Source: an uncultured Ruegeria sp. (GTDB lineage Bacteria > Pseudomonadota > Alphaproteobacteria > Rhodobacterales > Rhodobacteraceae). From it: a DNA stretch of 64,000 bases. A program made the position numbers and the translations under genes. How positions within the stretch are numbered: position 1 is the first letter of the stretch; every line of letters begins with the position of its first letter. This document shows, piece by piece, positions 1 through 8,197 of this stretch. The stretch spans positions 202,671 through 266,670 of the forward strand of contig NZ_CANMFF010000008.1 in assembly GCF_947497005.1 (NCBI RefSeq). Direction: 5' to 3'. The notes beneath the pieces are model-generated. The model had not been told where the DNA came from. It made no database searches and saw only the letters and a list, made by a program, of their open reading frames with translations.

Positions 1-833
1 ACACGGTCTTCGGAACAGGTGCATCCAAACTGCACCGACTGTGCATCATAGACACGTGGCTGTTCCTCGTGAAACAGACGGACCAAAAGGTCGGTCGGCG
101 CAATTGAGGGTCCGATCATCTCAAGATCCTCAACCGTATCCAGCAGGATATTGACCCTTCCCCAGTTTTCACCTTCTTCACCGTCCACTAGATCATTGGC
201 CGTCAGGATTTCGCCGCTACCCTCTCCCGATGCGGCAAAAGGTGAGGCTTTGGGCATGTGCTGCAACATGATGCCACCAGCGCGCCAATGTTCGCCGACA
301 CCGGGTTCGGTCGATTTGCCAAAGCTCAGCGAGAAACGGGTCGGCAGCTGCTCGGACTGGGCAAAATACGCCTCGGCACAGGCGCTGAGCGATCCTCCTG
401 CAAGCGGAGTGATGCCCTGGTACGGCTGCGTGCCCTCGCCCTGATCGATCATGATCGCGAAATACCCGTCGCCCACCTGATCGAAAGGGGCGGCATCGGT
501 CAGCCGATCGCGGTCAAAACTGGCATAAGCGCGAATCTGCGCGGACTCGCCCTCTTTCTGCGGCGCGTAATAATCGGTCGCGATCATGCGGACCGCCCCT
601 TTGGACTGCACTTGCAACGACAGCTTCCAGCGCAGCGCAACCGTCTGGCCGATCAACGCGGTCAGCAAGGCCATTTCAGCCACCAGCGCTTCGACTTGCT
701 GCGGATAATCGTGCTGCTTCAGGATACCGTCCAGCACGCCGTCCAGACGGGCCACGCGGCCGCGCATGTCGGATGCATCAAGTTGAAAGGGCAGGACGGT
801 GTCGTCCCACGCGATTTTTGTTCCAAGAGACAT
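1..833 (-). CDS. hslO: Hsp33 redox-regulated chaperone (5' part, runs off the left edge)
   Basis: Holdase chaperone of the cytoplasm, activated when its zinc-binding cysteines are oxidised under combined heat and oxidative stress. The first 277 codons are visible, starting at ATG (833-831) with MSLGTKIAWDD. The Hsp33 core is complete. The first half of the redox switch, FGCTCSEDR with CxC at residues 271 and 273, sits exactly at the window edge, so the second CxxC and the stop lie outside. It is divergent from the Nudix gene across a 76-bp gap. The family assignment is solid from the fold sequence plus the CxC motif. Completeness of the gene cannot be judged here. Confidence 0.9.
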   Translation of the reverse strand, partial: MSLGTKIAWDDTVLPFQLDASDMRGRVARLDGVLDGILKQHDYPQQVEALVAEMALLTALIGQTVALRWKLSLQVQSKGAVRMIATDYYAPQKEGESAQIRAYASFDRDRLTDAAPFDQVGDGYFAIMIDQGEGTQPYQGITPLAGGSLSACAEAYFAQSEQLPTRFSLSFGKSTEPGVGEHWRAGGIMLQHMPKASPFAASGEGSGEILTANDLVDGEEGENWGRVNILLDTVEDLEMIGPSIAPTDLLVRLFHEEQPRVYDAQSVQFGCTCSEDR

Positions 834-909
834 GGGGTTTCCTTACACGCCACGGGTTGGCATACCGGCACCATATAGGTCGTACAGATTGGGTTTTAAG
901 GGGCCATAC

Positions 910-1356
910 ATGATCAGACGGTTTGGCGAAACCCCCGAGAAGGGGCGGAAATACACGCAAAGACCCGGAGCTTACGTATTGTTACCGCGTGGGCGCTCTT
1001 TGCTGGTGACCTGGTATGATGACGGTCTTAACCCAGAACTGCAATTGCCGGGTGGTGGCATTGATCCGGGGGAATCGCCGGTTACCGCTCTGCACCGAGA
1101 AGTTTTCGAGGAAACCGGCTGGTTGATCACAGCCCCCCGTCGGGTTGGAGCGTTTCGACGGTTCACCTATATGCCTGAATACGATTTGTGGGCTGAAAAG
1201 ATATGCCTGATTTACCGCGCTCGCCCTGTACGCCGCATGGGACCACCGACCGAGGCGTTCCACGAAGCGTTGTGGATGGAAACTGCCGACGCAGCCGCAT
1301 TGCTGGGCAATGATGGCGATCGGCACTTTGCCGAAATGCACCTTGGTTCGCTTTAG
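910..1356 (+). CDS. Nudix hydrolase
   Basis: 148-residue Nudix pyrophosphohydrolase, cleaving nucleoside diphosphates linked to another moiety; the substrate cannot be told from sequence. A near-perfect Nudix box spans residues 49-71 (GGIDPGE, seven residues, then REVFEETGW), with Trp in place of the usual aliphatic last residue. ATG 910 is chosen over an in-frame start 111 nt upstream because AAGGGG lies just before it and the upstream part would run through the hslO promoter region. Its TAG stop shares four bases with the stop of the convergent phosphatase gene. No pathway context is visible. Confidence 0.85.
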   Translation: MIRRFGETPEKGRKYTQRPGAYVLLPRGRSLLVTWYDDGLNPELQLPGGGIDPGESPVTALHREVFEETGWLITAPRRVGAFRRFTYMPEYDLWAEKICLIYRARPVRRMGPPTEAFHEALWMETADAAALLGNDGDRHFAEMHLGSL

Positions 1357-2624
1357 GGCCCATTATATTCAAAAAATACGGCAGACACGTCATCCCTTAT
1401 CCCGTCTTTAGGCGAAATCATTTGCGTCAAATGCCAGAACATATCATCCAGAAACTCAGACCCGCCCCTTTCCGAAATGCACCGTTGTGCCATTTCTCGT
1501 AAACCGTCTTCTTCCAACAGGCCGCCATCTGCCAGGTGGCATTCTGTAAACCCGTCAGAATGCAACAACAGCTTGTCGCCAGGTTGCATCTGCGTCTCGA
1601 TTTGCTGAAAGCTCGCATCTTCGATCAGTCCGATAGGCAACCCGCCGTCCCCCAGAAAGTCAGTACTACCGTCCTGCCGCAACACAAGGGGATGCGGGTG
1701 CCCGGCTTGCACCATTTTCAGATGCCCGTTGCGGAGATCAACGATGGCATAGACCATCGTGAAATACTCTTCGATCCCTTCATCGGCCATCAAGCGGGAA
1801 TTGAGCGTTGTCGCTACTTCTTCCGGAGGTAGCAGCGCATAGAACTTGTTAAACCTCTGTTCCATAGCGACATTTTGATCGAAATGCTTGCTGGACAGAT
1901 AACCTCCCAACCGAGCCGTCATCATCGCCGACGTGATGCCATGTCCGGACACATCGATGCTGTAAAAACCCAGCCGATTAACCCCAGGTGAGAACATGCC
2001 AACAAGGTCTCCGCCAATGTGGCCACAGGGTTTCAGCAACAAGCTAACCCGTGAGTTTCCAAAATCCCGCGTCAGTTCCGGCACCAAGGATTCTTGAATC
2101 TTACGGGCCTGCATAAGGTCTTTGTCGATCGCATCATGCGCCAGCCTGAGTTCTTCGAGCGCGGATTCAATCAGGCGGTTTTTCTGCGACAACTCACGCT
2201 GCATGTCCAGAATGCGTGCCCCGGCCGAAATACGTGCGCGCAGTTCGTCTGCCTCAAGAGGTTTGATCAGAAAGTCGTCCGCCCCGGCATCCAGACCGCG
2301 TGCAACCTCCTGTTTTTCGCTTTTAGAGGTCAGGAGGATGAAATAACTGTATTGGTCAGTGTCCAAAGCGCGAAACGCATAGCAAAACTCAAGGCCGCTC
2401 ATCCCCGGCATGACCCAATCGCTGAGAACAAGATCGGGCGGATCATCCAGACAATGCGCCAGGGCAGCATCACCTGTATCGGCCTCGACGACCTCAAAGC
2501 CCCATTTTCTGAGCGAGGCGACCAGAATGCGCCGCTGCAAACGGCTGTCATCCACCACCAGCACCTTGCGGATCGCGCCGAAATCCAGATCTGATCTGGT
2601 TTCCTCAAGACTCGCCCCTGGCAC
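1353..2624 (-). CDS. Response regulator with SpoIIE/RsbU-type PP2C phosphatase output
   Basis: 423-residue two-domain signalling protein. The N-terminal receiver has the acidic pair D25-D26, the phospho-acceptor D69 in LVLSDWVMPG, T99/S100 and K121. A coiled-coil-like linker (about 140-180) leads to a PP2C-type serine phosphatase with GGDLVG (D206) and DVSGHG (D224) metal-ligand motifs, and late HSDG and DDVSA motifs. GTG start at 2624 is preceded by GAGGG at good spacing. Proteins of this build usually dephosphorylate an anti-sigma-factor antagonist in a partner-switching pathway. No such partner is seen here. A divergent Hpt gene starts 165 bp away and is a plausible phosphodonor. Confidence 0.88.
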   Translation of the reverse strand: MPGASLEETRSDLDFGAIRKVLVVDDSRLQRRILVASLRKWGFEVVEADTGDAALAHCLDDPPDLVLSDWVMPGMSGLEFCYAFRALDTDQYSYFILLTSKSEKQEVARGLDAGADDFLIKPLEADELRARISAGARILDMQRELSQKNRLIESALEELRLAHDAIDKDLMQARKIQESLVPELTRDFGNSRVSLLLKPCGHIGGDLVGMFSPGVNRLGFYSIDVSGHGITSAMMTARLGGYLSSKHFDQNVAMEQRFNKFYALLPPEEVATTLNSRLMADEGIEEYFTMVYAIVDLRNGHLKMVQAGHPHPLVLRQDGSTDFLGDGGLPIGLIEDASFQQIETQMQPGDKLLLHSDGFTECHLADGGLLEEDGLREMAQRCISERGGSEFLDDMFWHLTQMISPKDGIRDDVSAVFFEYNGP

Positions 2625-2789
2625 TGTTTACCCTCTGCTCTGATGAGTTTGCTCGCACAGTACGACCCTAGCGCCCACATATTTAACATCCGGTGAAGAC
2701 GGAGGATCGCTGACGGATAACCTCGTTAACCTGGCCTTTACCGGACGCGTTTATCCAGAAACATACACGTTCATTAGCTGGTGTTGAAT

Positions 2790-3119
2790 ATGATCCACTG
2801 GACCAGAGTCAGGCAATTGCGGAACGAAGTTGGTCCGAGTGAATTTGAAGAGGTGGTTCAGATTTTTCTGGAAGAGGTGCAGGAGGTGATCACCCGCCTG
2901 CACCAAGATACGCGCCGGGTTGAGTTGGAGCAGAACCTGCATTTCCTGAAAGGCAGCGCACTCAGCCTAGGATTTGATCAGTTCTCAAGACTCTGTCAGG
3001 ACGGCGAACGGCAGGCGGCCGCAGGTCAGGGCGCTGACGTCGACTTGCCAGCCATTCTGGCAGTGTTTGAAAGTTCAAAAACAGTGTTTGAAGCTGAGCT
3101 GAAACAGAACTTGCGCTAG
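2790..3119 (+). CDS. Hpt (histidine phosphotransfer) domain protein
   Basis: 109-residue single-domain protein, almost wholly helical. The Hpt signature LHFLKGSALSLG places the phosphorylatable histidine at residue 51. ATG 2790 (MIHWTRV) is preferred; an in-frame GTG nine bases upstream is the alternative. Such proteins relay phosphate between a hybrid histidine kinase and a response regulator. The receiver-phosphatase on the other side of the 165-bp divergent promoter region is the obvious candidate partner, by position only. Its stop overlaps the ilvA stop by four bases (CTAG). No kinase is nearby. Confidence 0.8.
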   Translation: MIHWTRVRQLRNEVGPSEFEEVVQIFLEEVQEVITRLHQDTRRVELEQNLHFLKGSALSLGFDQFSRLCQDGERQAAAGQGADVDLPAILAVFESSKTVFEAELKQNLR

Positions 3120-4342
3120 ATTACGAACTGCGCCAGCGTTTCGTCTTCGGTGATGTCAGTATATGTGAACCCGGCCTCGTCCAGATGCGCAAACAGGCGC
3201 ATGAAATTTTCTGGCTTGCGGGTTTCGATCCCGATCAGGACGGAACCGAAATTGCGGGCGGATTTCTTCATATACTCAAAACGGGCAATGTCATCCTCGG
3301 GGCCCAGGATGCCCAGAAACTCTTTCAAAGCACCCGGTCGCTGCGGTAGCCGCAGGATGAAGTACTTCTTCACGCCCGAATAACGCTGCGCGCGTTCCTT
3401 GACCTCGGGCAGGCGTTCGAAATCGAAATTGCCGCCTGACGTCACGCAGACCACGGTCTTGCCGCGCACAAAGCTCTGGATATCGCCAACAGCCTCGACT
3501 GCCAATGCACCTGCGGGTTCAAGAACGATGCCTTCGACATTCAGCATCTCGATCATGGTCGTGCAAATGCGGTCTTCGGACAGAACCAGTACATCCGAGA
3601 GGTGGCGTGATTTCAGCAATTCAAAAGGTTTTTCACCGATCCGCCCAACTGCTGCGCCGTCTACGAAGGTATCCACATGATCCAGCGAGACAGGATGCCC
3701 GGCAGCCAAAGCGGCGCGCAAACAGGCTCCACCCGCAGGTTCGACAAACAGACAGTGGCTGCGATCCCCGAACCATGTTGCCACGCCCGAGGACATGCCG
3801 CCGCCACCAACCGGCAGGACAATATGGTCCGGCACGCCGCCCAGTTGCGCTTCAATTTCGACCGCCAGCGAAGCCTGCCCTTCGATTACATCCCCGTCGT
3901 CAAACGGTGACAGAAAATACCCGCCCTGCTGCGCGCACCAAGCTTGCGCAGCGGCTAGAGTGTCGTCGAAATAGTCGCCGGTCAGGTGGATTTCGATATT
4001 CTCGCCGCCGAAGATACGGGTTTTCTGGATCTTCTGTTGCGGGGTCGTCACCGGCATGAAGATCACGCCTTTCACACCCAGATGCTTGCACATGAAGGCC
4101 ACGCCCTGCGCATGGTTGCCCGCGCTAGCGCAAACGAACAGGTCCTGTCCCTGCTGCTTGCGCATCGCGTTGTAGGCGCCGCGGATTTTATACGATCGCA
4201 CCGGACTCAGGTCCTCGCGCTTGAGCCAGATATCGGCCCCATAGCGCTCAGACAGATGGGCATTCCGCTGCAACGGCGTCGCCGGAAAGACAGAGCGCAT
4301 CGCCTGTTCGGCGGCGCGAGCGCGGGTCATGAAATCAGTCAT
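3116..4342 (-). CDS. ilvA: Threonine dehydratase (threonine ammonia-lyase)
   Basis: PLP enzyme converting L-threonine to 2-oxobutanoate and ammonia, first step toward isoleucine. 408 residues. PLP lysine K52 is in RSYKIRGAYNAM, followed by the ASAGNHAQGVA substrate loop and the glycine-rich phosphate-binding LPVGGGGMSSG. The C-terminus is a single ACT-like regulatory region (about residue 325 on, KYFILRLPQRPGALKEF), shorter than the two-ACT E. coli IlvA. This form is common in alphaproteobacteria and may differ in isoleucine feedback. It lies 57 bp downstream of a same-strand membrane-protein gene. The start MTDFMTR has a second possible Met four residues in. Confidence 0.93.
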   Translation of the reverse strand: MTDFMTRARAAEQAMRSVFPATPLQRNAHLSERYGADIWLKREDLSPVRSYKIRGAYNAMRKQQGQDLFVCASAGNHAQGVAFMCKHLGVKGVIFMPVTTPQQKIQKTRIFGGENIEIHLTGDYFDDTLAAAQAWCAQQGGYFLSPFDDGDVIEGQASLAVEIEAQLGGVPDHIVLPVGGGGMSSGVATWFGDRSHCLFVEPAGGACLRAALAAGHPVSLDHVDTFVDGAAVGRIGEKPFELLKSRHLSDVLVLSEDRICTTMIEMLNVEGIVLEPAGALAVEAVGDIQSFVRGKTVVCVTSGGNFDFERLPEVKERAQRYSGVKKYFILRLPQRPGALKEFLGILGPEDDIARFEYMKKSARNFGSVLIGIETRKPENFMRLFAHLDEAGFTYTDITEDETLAQFVI

Positions 4343-4399
4343 GGCCGTTTCACTGCCGTATCAGCGCGGTAAGGGCAAGGAATACATATGTGTACGGCT

Positions 4400-5167
4400 T
4401 CAGGACAACTCGCGCTTTTCGATGAAGACGCCGTACATAGTGGTAAAGATACTGACGTTGATCATTGGAAGAATGAGCGTGCCGAAGAACACTGTCAGCA
4501 AAACGCCCAACACTGGTATTATTGCCAAAACCGTGAAAGCCAGCTGCACCATAACTTGGAACAGGAATGCGACGAGTAGCAGCAACAAGATTGCGCCGCC
4601 GACTCCAGTTGTGTTGTTCCATGCATCGCTAAGCGAGATGGGTTCACCAATCGCGGCCGCCGGCAGGATAATTGACAGGCGATAGAAGCATACGACGAGA
4701 AAAACAGTATAAACAATCACCAGTATGATCGAAAGCACCGCAAGACTTTCGCCTAGTACCGCAACGACCAAACCCACGGGGATATACGCGATCATCATCA
4801 AAATCCCCAACATCAGAACGCGACCGAAATAGGCAAGAATTCTGTCGAAACGGAATATCGGAAGTATCCCCGTGGGATACTCCTCTAACAGGATGAAGCG
4901 GTGCCATGACACGGCAATCCAGAACACGGTGACGAAAATTACCGCCAGCAAAACGAAAATAAAGACAAAAATTGAACCTGCAGTTACACTTGGCGGCAAC
5001 TCGCCTGCATTTTCGTCAAGCGCTTCAAGCGGAATGCCAAGTGCCAAAAACACACCCACTATGATGATTGTCGCAATCAAAGCAGGGCCAACTGTTATCT
5101 GCAGAACCTGCTTCAGGTTCCCAAACACCATCCGCACCGAATGCACAAATATTTGCCATCCCAACAT
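4400..5167 (-). CDS. Six-helix membrane protein of unknown function
   Basis: 255-residue integral membrane protein. The start MLGWQIF (ATG 5167) follows GGGGCAG at SD distance; an ORF extension 27 codons upstream has no such site. I see about six hydrophobic segments, including ITVGPALIATIIIVGVFLAL, FVFIFVLLAVIFVTVF, the LAVLSIILVIVYTVFLVVCF region and two near the C-terminus. This resembles the membrane domains of the broad YciC / GPDPase-membrane type, but I do not recognise a named family. Base composition is more AT-rich than argG next door. It may be co-transcribed with ilvA. No function proposed. Confidence 0.75.
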   Translation of the reverse strand: MLGWQIFVHSVRMVFGNLKQVLQITVGPALIATIIIVGVFLALGIPLEALDENAGELPPSVTAGSIFVFIFVLLAVIFVTVFWIAVSWHRFILLEEYPTGILPIFRFDRILAYFGRVLMLGILMMIAYIPVGLVVAVLGESLAVLSIILVIVYTVFLVVCFYRLSIILPAAAIGEPISLSDAWNNTTGVGGAILLLLLVAFLFQVMVQLAFTVLAIIPVLGVLLTVFFGTLILPMINVSIFTTMYGVFIEKRELS

Positions 5168-5308
5168 TTTAAACTGCCCCTTCAACCAATGCTTGTTATT
5201 CTCTGCACTCGTTTCACCCCAATTCCCGCCCTGCGTCAATCCACACAACTTGCCCCCGCGTCCAAAACCGGCTAGGGGCCAATCGTTCTACGCATAAAGG
5301 GAAGTCAG

Positions 5309-6535
5309 ATGTCCTCGCCCAAGAAAGTTGTTCTGGCCTATTCCGGTGGCCTTGATACCTCGATCATTCTGAAATGGTTGCAGACCGAGTATGGGTGTGA
5401 AGTCGTGACCTTCACCGCCGATCTGGGTCAGGGCGAGGAGTTGGAGCCCGCGCGCCAGAAGGCCGAGATGTTGGGGATCAAACCCGAAAACATCTTTATC
5501 GAGGATGTCCGCGAGGAATTCGTCCGCGATTTCGTCTTCCCGATGTTCCGCGCCAATGCTCAATATGAGGGGCTGTACCTGCTGGGTACATCAATCGCGC
5601 GGCCGTTGATCTCGAAACGTCTGGTCGAGATAGCCGAGGCCACCGGGGCCGATGCTGTTGCGCACGGCGCGACCGGCAAGGGCAACGATCAGGTGCGGTT
5701 CGAACTGGCCGCTTACGCGCTGAACCCCGAGATCAAGGTGATCGCGCCCTGGCGCGAATGGGACCTGTCCAGCCGCACCAAGCTGCTGGAGTTCGCGGAA
5801 CAGAACCAAATCCCGATTGCCAAGGACAAACGCGGCGAGGCGCCCTTCTCGGTTGACGCGAACCTTCTGCACACCTCGTCCGAGGGCAAGGTTCTGGAAG
5901 ATCCCGCTGATATGGCACCCGATTATGTCTATCAGCGCACCGTCCACCCCGAGGATGCTCCGAACGAGCCGGAATTCATCGAAATCGGTTTCGAAAAAGG
6001 CGACGCGGTCAGCATCAATGGCGAGGCGATGAGCCCGGCCACCATCCTGACCAAGCTGAACGAATATGGCGGTAAGCACGGCATTGGTCGCCTGGATCTG
6101 GTCGAAGGCCGTTTCGTGGGTATGAAATCGCGCGGCATCTATGAAACACCCGGCGGCACCGTCCTGCTTGAGGCGCATCGTGGTATCGAATCCATCACCA
6201 TGGATCGTGGTGCGATGCATCTGAAGGACCAGCTGATGCCGCAATATGCGGAACTGATCTACAACGGCTTCTGGTATTCGCCCGAGCGAGAGATGCTGCA
6301 AGCCGCGATCGACAAATCGCAAGAGCATGTCACCGGCACCGTCCGTGTGAAACTGTACAAAGGTCTGGCCTCGACCGTTGGCCGCTGGTCGGATCACTCG
6401 CTGTACTCCGAGGCGCATGTGACCTTTGAAGAGGACGCTGGTGCTTACGATCAGAAAGACGCGGCAGGTTTCATCCAGCTGAACGCACTGCGCCTGAAGC
6501 TTCTGGCCGCGCGCGACAAGCGTTTGTCCAAGTGA
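5309..6535 (+). CDS. argG: Argininosuccinate synthase
   Basis: ATP-dependent ligation of citrulline and aspartate to argininosuccinate in arginine synthesis. 408 residues, normal family length. The N-terminal PP-loop AYSGGLDTS (residues 10-18) binds ATP pyrophosphate. The [13 protein letters not shown] citrulline/aspartate-binding stretch and the family C-terminus are intact. SD AAAGGGAAG precedes ATG 5309. Its TGA overlaps the GTG start of the DUF1810 gene by four bases (GTGA), so the two are probably translationally coupled. Confidence 0.97.
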   Translation: MSSPKKVVLAYSGGLDTSIILKWLQTEYGCEVVTFTADLGQGEELEPARQKAEMLGIKPENIFIEDVREEFVRDFVFPMFRANAQYEGLYLLGTSIARPLISKRLVEIAEATGADAVAHGATGKGNDQVRFELAAYALNPEIKVIAPWREWDLSSRTKLLEFAEQNQIPIAKDKRGEAPFSVDANLLHTSSEGKVLEDPADMAPDYVYQRTVHPEDAPNEPEFIEIGFEKGDAVSINGEAMSPATILTKLNEYGGKHGIGRLDLVEGRFVGMKSRGIYETPGGTVLLEAHRGIESITMDRGAMHLKDQLMPQYAELIYNGFWYSPEREMLQAAIDKSQEHVTGTVRVKLYKGLASTVGRWSDHSLYSEAHVTFEEDAGAYDQKDAAGFIQLNALRLKLLAARDKRLSK

Positions 6536-6972
6536 TCGACGAAGACGACAACGACGACGAACTCGATATGTTCGTCGAGGCGCAGGACACGGTTTGGGCC
6601 GATGTCCTGCGTGAGTTGGAACAGGGGCAAAAAACCAGCCACTGGATGTGGTTCGTGTTTCCGCAACTGGCCGAGCTGGGCCAGTCTCATATGGCGCAGC
6701 TTTACGGCATCGAAGATCTGGACGAGGCGACACGTTATCTGAGCCACCCGGAACTACGCCGCCGCCTGACGGAGGCGGCCTCGCTTATGTTGCTGCACGA
6801 AGGGCGCAACGCCAGCGATATTCTGGGCGGGATTGATGCTAAGAAACTTCGTTCTTCGATGACGCTGTTTTCATCCGTGGCGGATGCTCCGGTCGAGTTT
6901 CAGGCTGTACTAGACGCCTTTTATTGCGGTGAGCCCTGCGATCGAACAGTTCAAAGCCTCGGCGCGTTTTGA
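6532..6972 (+). CDS. DUF1810 family protein
   Basis: 146-residue soluble protein of the DUF1810 family, recognised by [17 protein letters not shown], the [16 protein letters not shown] stretch and the [16 protein letters not shown] segment (here [14 protein letters not shown]). Very acidic N-terminus (DEDDNDDE). Biochemical function is not established; some databases call it calpastatin, which I do not endorse. GTG start overlaps the argG stop by four bases. Linkage to argG is not known to be functional. Confidence 0.8.
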   Translation: MIDEDDNDDELDMFVEAQDTVWADVLRELEQGQKTSHWMWFVFPQLAELGQSHMAQLYGIEDLDEATRYLSHPELRRRLTEAASLMLLHEGRNASDILGGIDAKKLRSSMTLFSSVADAPVEFQAVLDAFYCGEPCDRTVQSLGAF

Positions 6973-7051
6973 TCAGAAGTTCCAGTTGGGTCAACCTTGC
7001 CTGATCAATACCTGACGTTTTACGCATTCGGAAACTGCGAAAGGAATCCGG

Positions 7052-7333
7052 ATGCTTCAGGATATCGCCGATGGAATTCAAAACGGCCTGAATGGCAAAA
7101 CCTTTGACGGTTCATTGAAATTCGATTGCGGCGAGGACGGTGTGATTGTTCTGGCCGACAATCAGGCATCGACACAGGATCAGGAAACAGACTGCACGAT
7201 CCGTATCTCGCAGGACAACCTGACCAAGCTGCTGACCGGAAAACTGAACCCGATGACAGGTGTCGCATTGGGCAAGCTCAAGATCTCGGGCAACATGGGT
7301 GTTGCAATGAAACTGGGGCAGCTGTTGGGCTGA
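7052..7333 (+). CDS. SCP2 sterol-binding-domain protein
   Basis: 93-residue protein consisting of one SCP2-like domain: the pattern FDCGEDGVIVLADNQAS, TDCTIRIS, LTKLLTGKLNPMTGVALGKLKISGNMGVAMKL is typical, with the GKLKI-GD-like ending strand. Such small cytoplasmic proteins bind hydrophobic ligands (acyl-CoA, lipids) in a tunnel; the bacterial ligand is unknown. SD AAGGAA lies seven bases before ATG 7052. It stands alone between DUF1810 and msrA, with 79 and 192 bp gaps. Confidence 0.85.
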   Translation: MLQDIADGIQNGLNGKTFDGSLKFDCGEDGVIVLADNQASTQDQETDCTIRISQDNLTKLLTGKLNPMTGVALGKLKISGNMGVAMKLGQLLG

Positions 7334-7455
7334 ACTCAGCGCAAATCCGCAATGGGTTTCTGCATCGCCTGCGCTATCACATACTGCTGCCAAAACAGCT
7401 CGGCGTGAGGTCTTTCTCTGCCGTCGGTCGTCGATAAACTCGTCTCACCAGCGCG

Positions 7456-7470
7456 TGACATGAGATGTCA
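7456..7470. promoter_or_regulatory. Perfect 6-3-6 palindrome upstream of msrA (possible operator)
   Basis: TGACATGAGATGTCA is an exact inverted repeat with a 3-base centre, 55 bases before the msrA start codon. This is the size and symmetry of a dimeric-regulator operator. No regulator gene is adjacent and no family is implied. Could be chance. Confidence 0.35.
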
Positions 7471-7493
7471 GGCAATTGCATGTCGGTCGGACT

Positions 7494-7523
7494 CGGGTCA
7501 CCTTGGTCCCAAAAGGAGACCCG
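7494..7523 (+). promoter_or_regulatory. Hairpin burying the msrA Shine-Dalgarno
   Basis: Nested inverted repeat: CGGGTC (7494-7499), A, CCTT (7501-7504), 8-base loop, AAGG (7513-7516), A, GACCCG (7518-7523). All ten pairs are Watson-Crick around one A-A mismatch. The SD AAGGAG (7513-7518) lies wholly inside the 3' arm and the ATG is two bases beyond it. In mRNA this should limit ribosome access unless melted or remodelled. Confidence 0.5.
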
Positions 7524-7525
7524 AC

Positions 7526-8197
7526 ATGACACGGACTGCTTATCTTGACGCCTTCAAACCCGTTTTTCTGTTCACATTGATCTCATTGGTTGCAATACTG
7601 CGGGCCCTGCCTGCCCCGGCAGCAGGAGCCGAAACGCTGACGGTGGCCGGAGGATGCTTCTGGTGTGTGGAATCCGATTTTGAATCGGTGCCGGGCGTCA
7701 TCGGGGCAGTATCGGGCTATACTGGCGGCAAGTCTGCGAACCCTACTTACGATCAGGTCTCAAAAGGTGGTACCGGTCATTATGAGGCGGTTCAGATCAC
7801 TTTCGATCCGGCTCGTGTCTCACGTGAAACACTTCTGAACATGTTCTTTCGTTCGGTTGATCCCACAGACGCAGGTGGTCAGTTCTGTGATCGCGGGAAC
7901 AGCTATCGTACTGCAATTTTCGTCTCTAACACGGGCGAAAAAGCGTTGGCCAAACAAGCAAAGACCGATGCACAACAAGCGTTGGGTCAAACAGTTGTCA
8001 CCCCGATACTGAACGCGGGCACCTTTTATCCAGCCGAGGCGTATCATCAGGATTACTACAAAGGGAACAAACTGATCTTCACCCGGTTTGGGCCCAAACG
8101 TCAGCACAGTGCCTATAAAGCTTATCGCAAAGCCTGTGGCCGTGACGCACGCGTCAAGCAGCTTTGGGGTCGGGATGCGCCATTTGCCGGGTCTTAA
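7526..8197 (+). CDS. msrA: Peptide methionine (S)-S-oxide reductase MsrA, exported form
   Basis: Repairs oxidised methionine (S-sulfoxide) in proteins. 223 residues. Catalytic Cys44 is in the classic GGCFWCVE motif, followed by GTGHYEAVQI and the NRQGNDxGxxYRTAI-like DRGNSYRTAIF segment. A C-terminal cysteine (ACGRDAR) may act as resolving residue. The N-terminus is a signal peptide (about residues 1-35, hydrophobic FLFTLISLVAIL, then APAAGAE), so the enzyme probably works in the periplasm. Upstream in-frame sequence is rejected as coding because ATG 7526 has the clear SD AAAAGGAG. That SD sits in a strong hairpin. Converges on rbsK with a shared TTAA stop. Confidence 0.93.
   Translation: MTRTAYLDAFKPVFLFTLISLVAILRALPAPAAGAETLTVAGGCFWCVESDFESVPGVIGAVSGYTGGKSANPTYDQVSKGGTGHYEAVQITFDPARVSRETLLNMFFRSVDPTDAGGQFCDRGNSYRTAIFVSNTGEKALAKQAKTDAQQALGQTVVTPILNAGTFYPAEAYHQDYYKGNKLIFTRFGPKRQHSAYKAYRKACGRDARVKQLWGRDAPFAGS
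7816..7831. other. Near-perfect parS-like palindrome inside msrA
   Basis: TGTCTCACGTGAAACA differs from the perfect parS copies at 21009 and 22917 by one base (T to C at position 4). It lies about 18.5 kb from the putative oriC, inside the msrA reading frame. ParB tolerates some single changes, so it may be a weak third site, or coincidence. Confidence 0.35.

Noticed and set aside
61..76. parS-like TGTTCCTCGTGAAACA in hslO
   Set aside because: The central CACGTG core is broken (CTCGTG). Two mismatches to the window's perfect sites; explained by hslO codons LFHEEQ.
5591..6733. 380-codon minus-strand ORF opposite argG
   Set aside because: Same reason; argG is complete and canonical.
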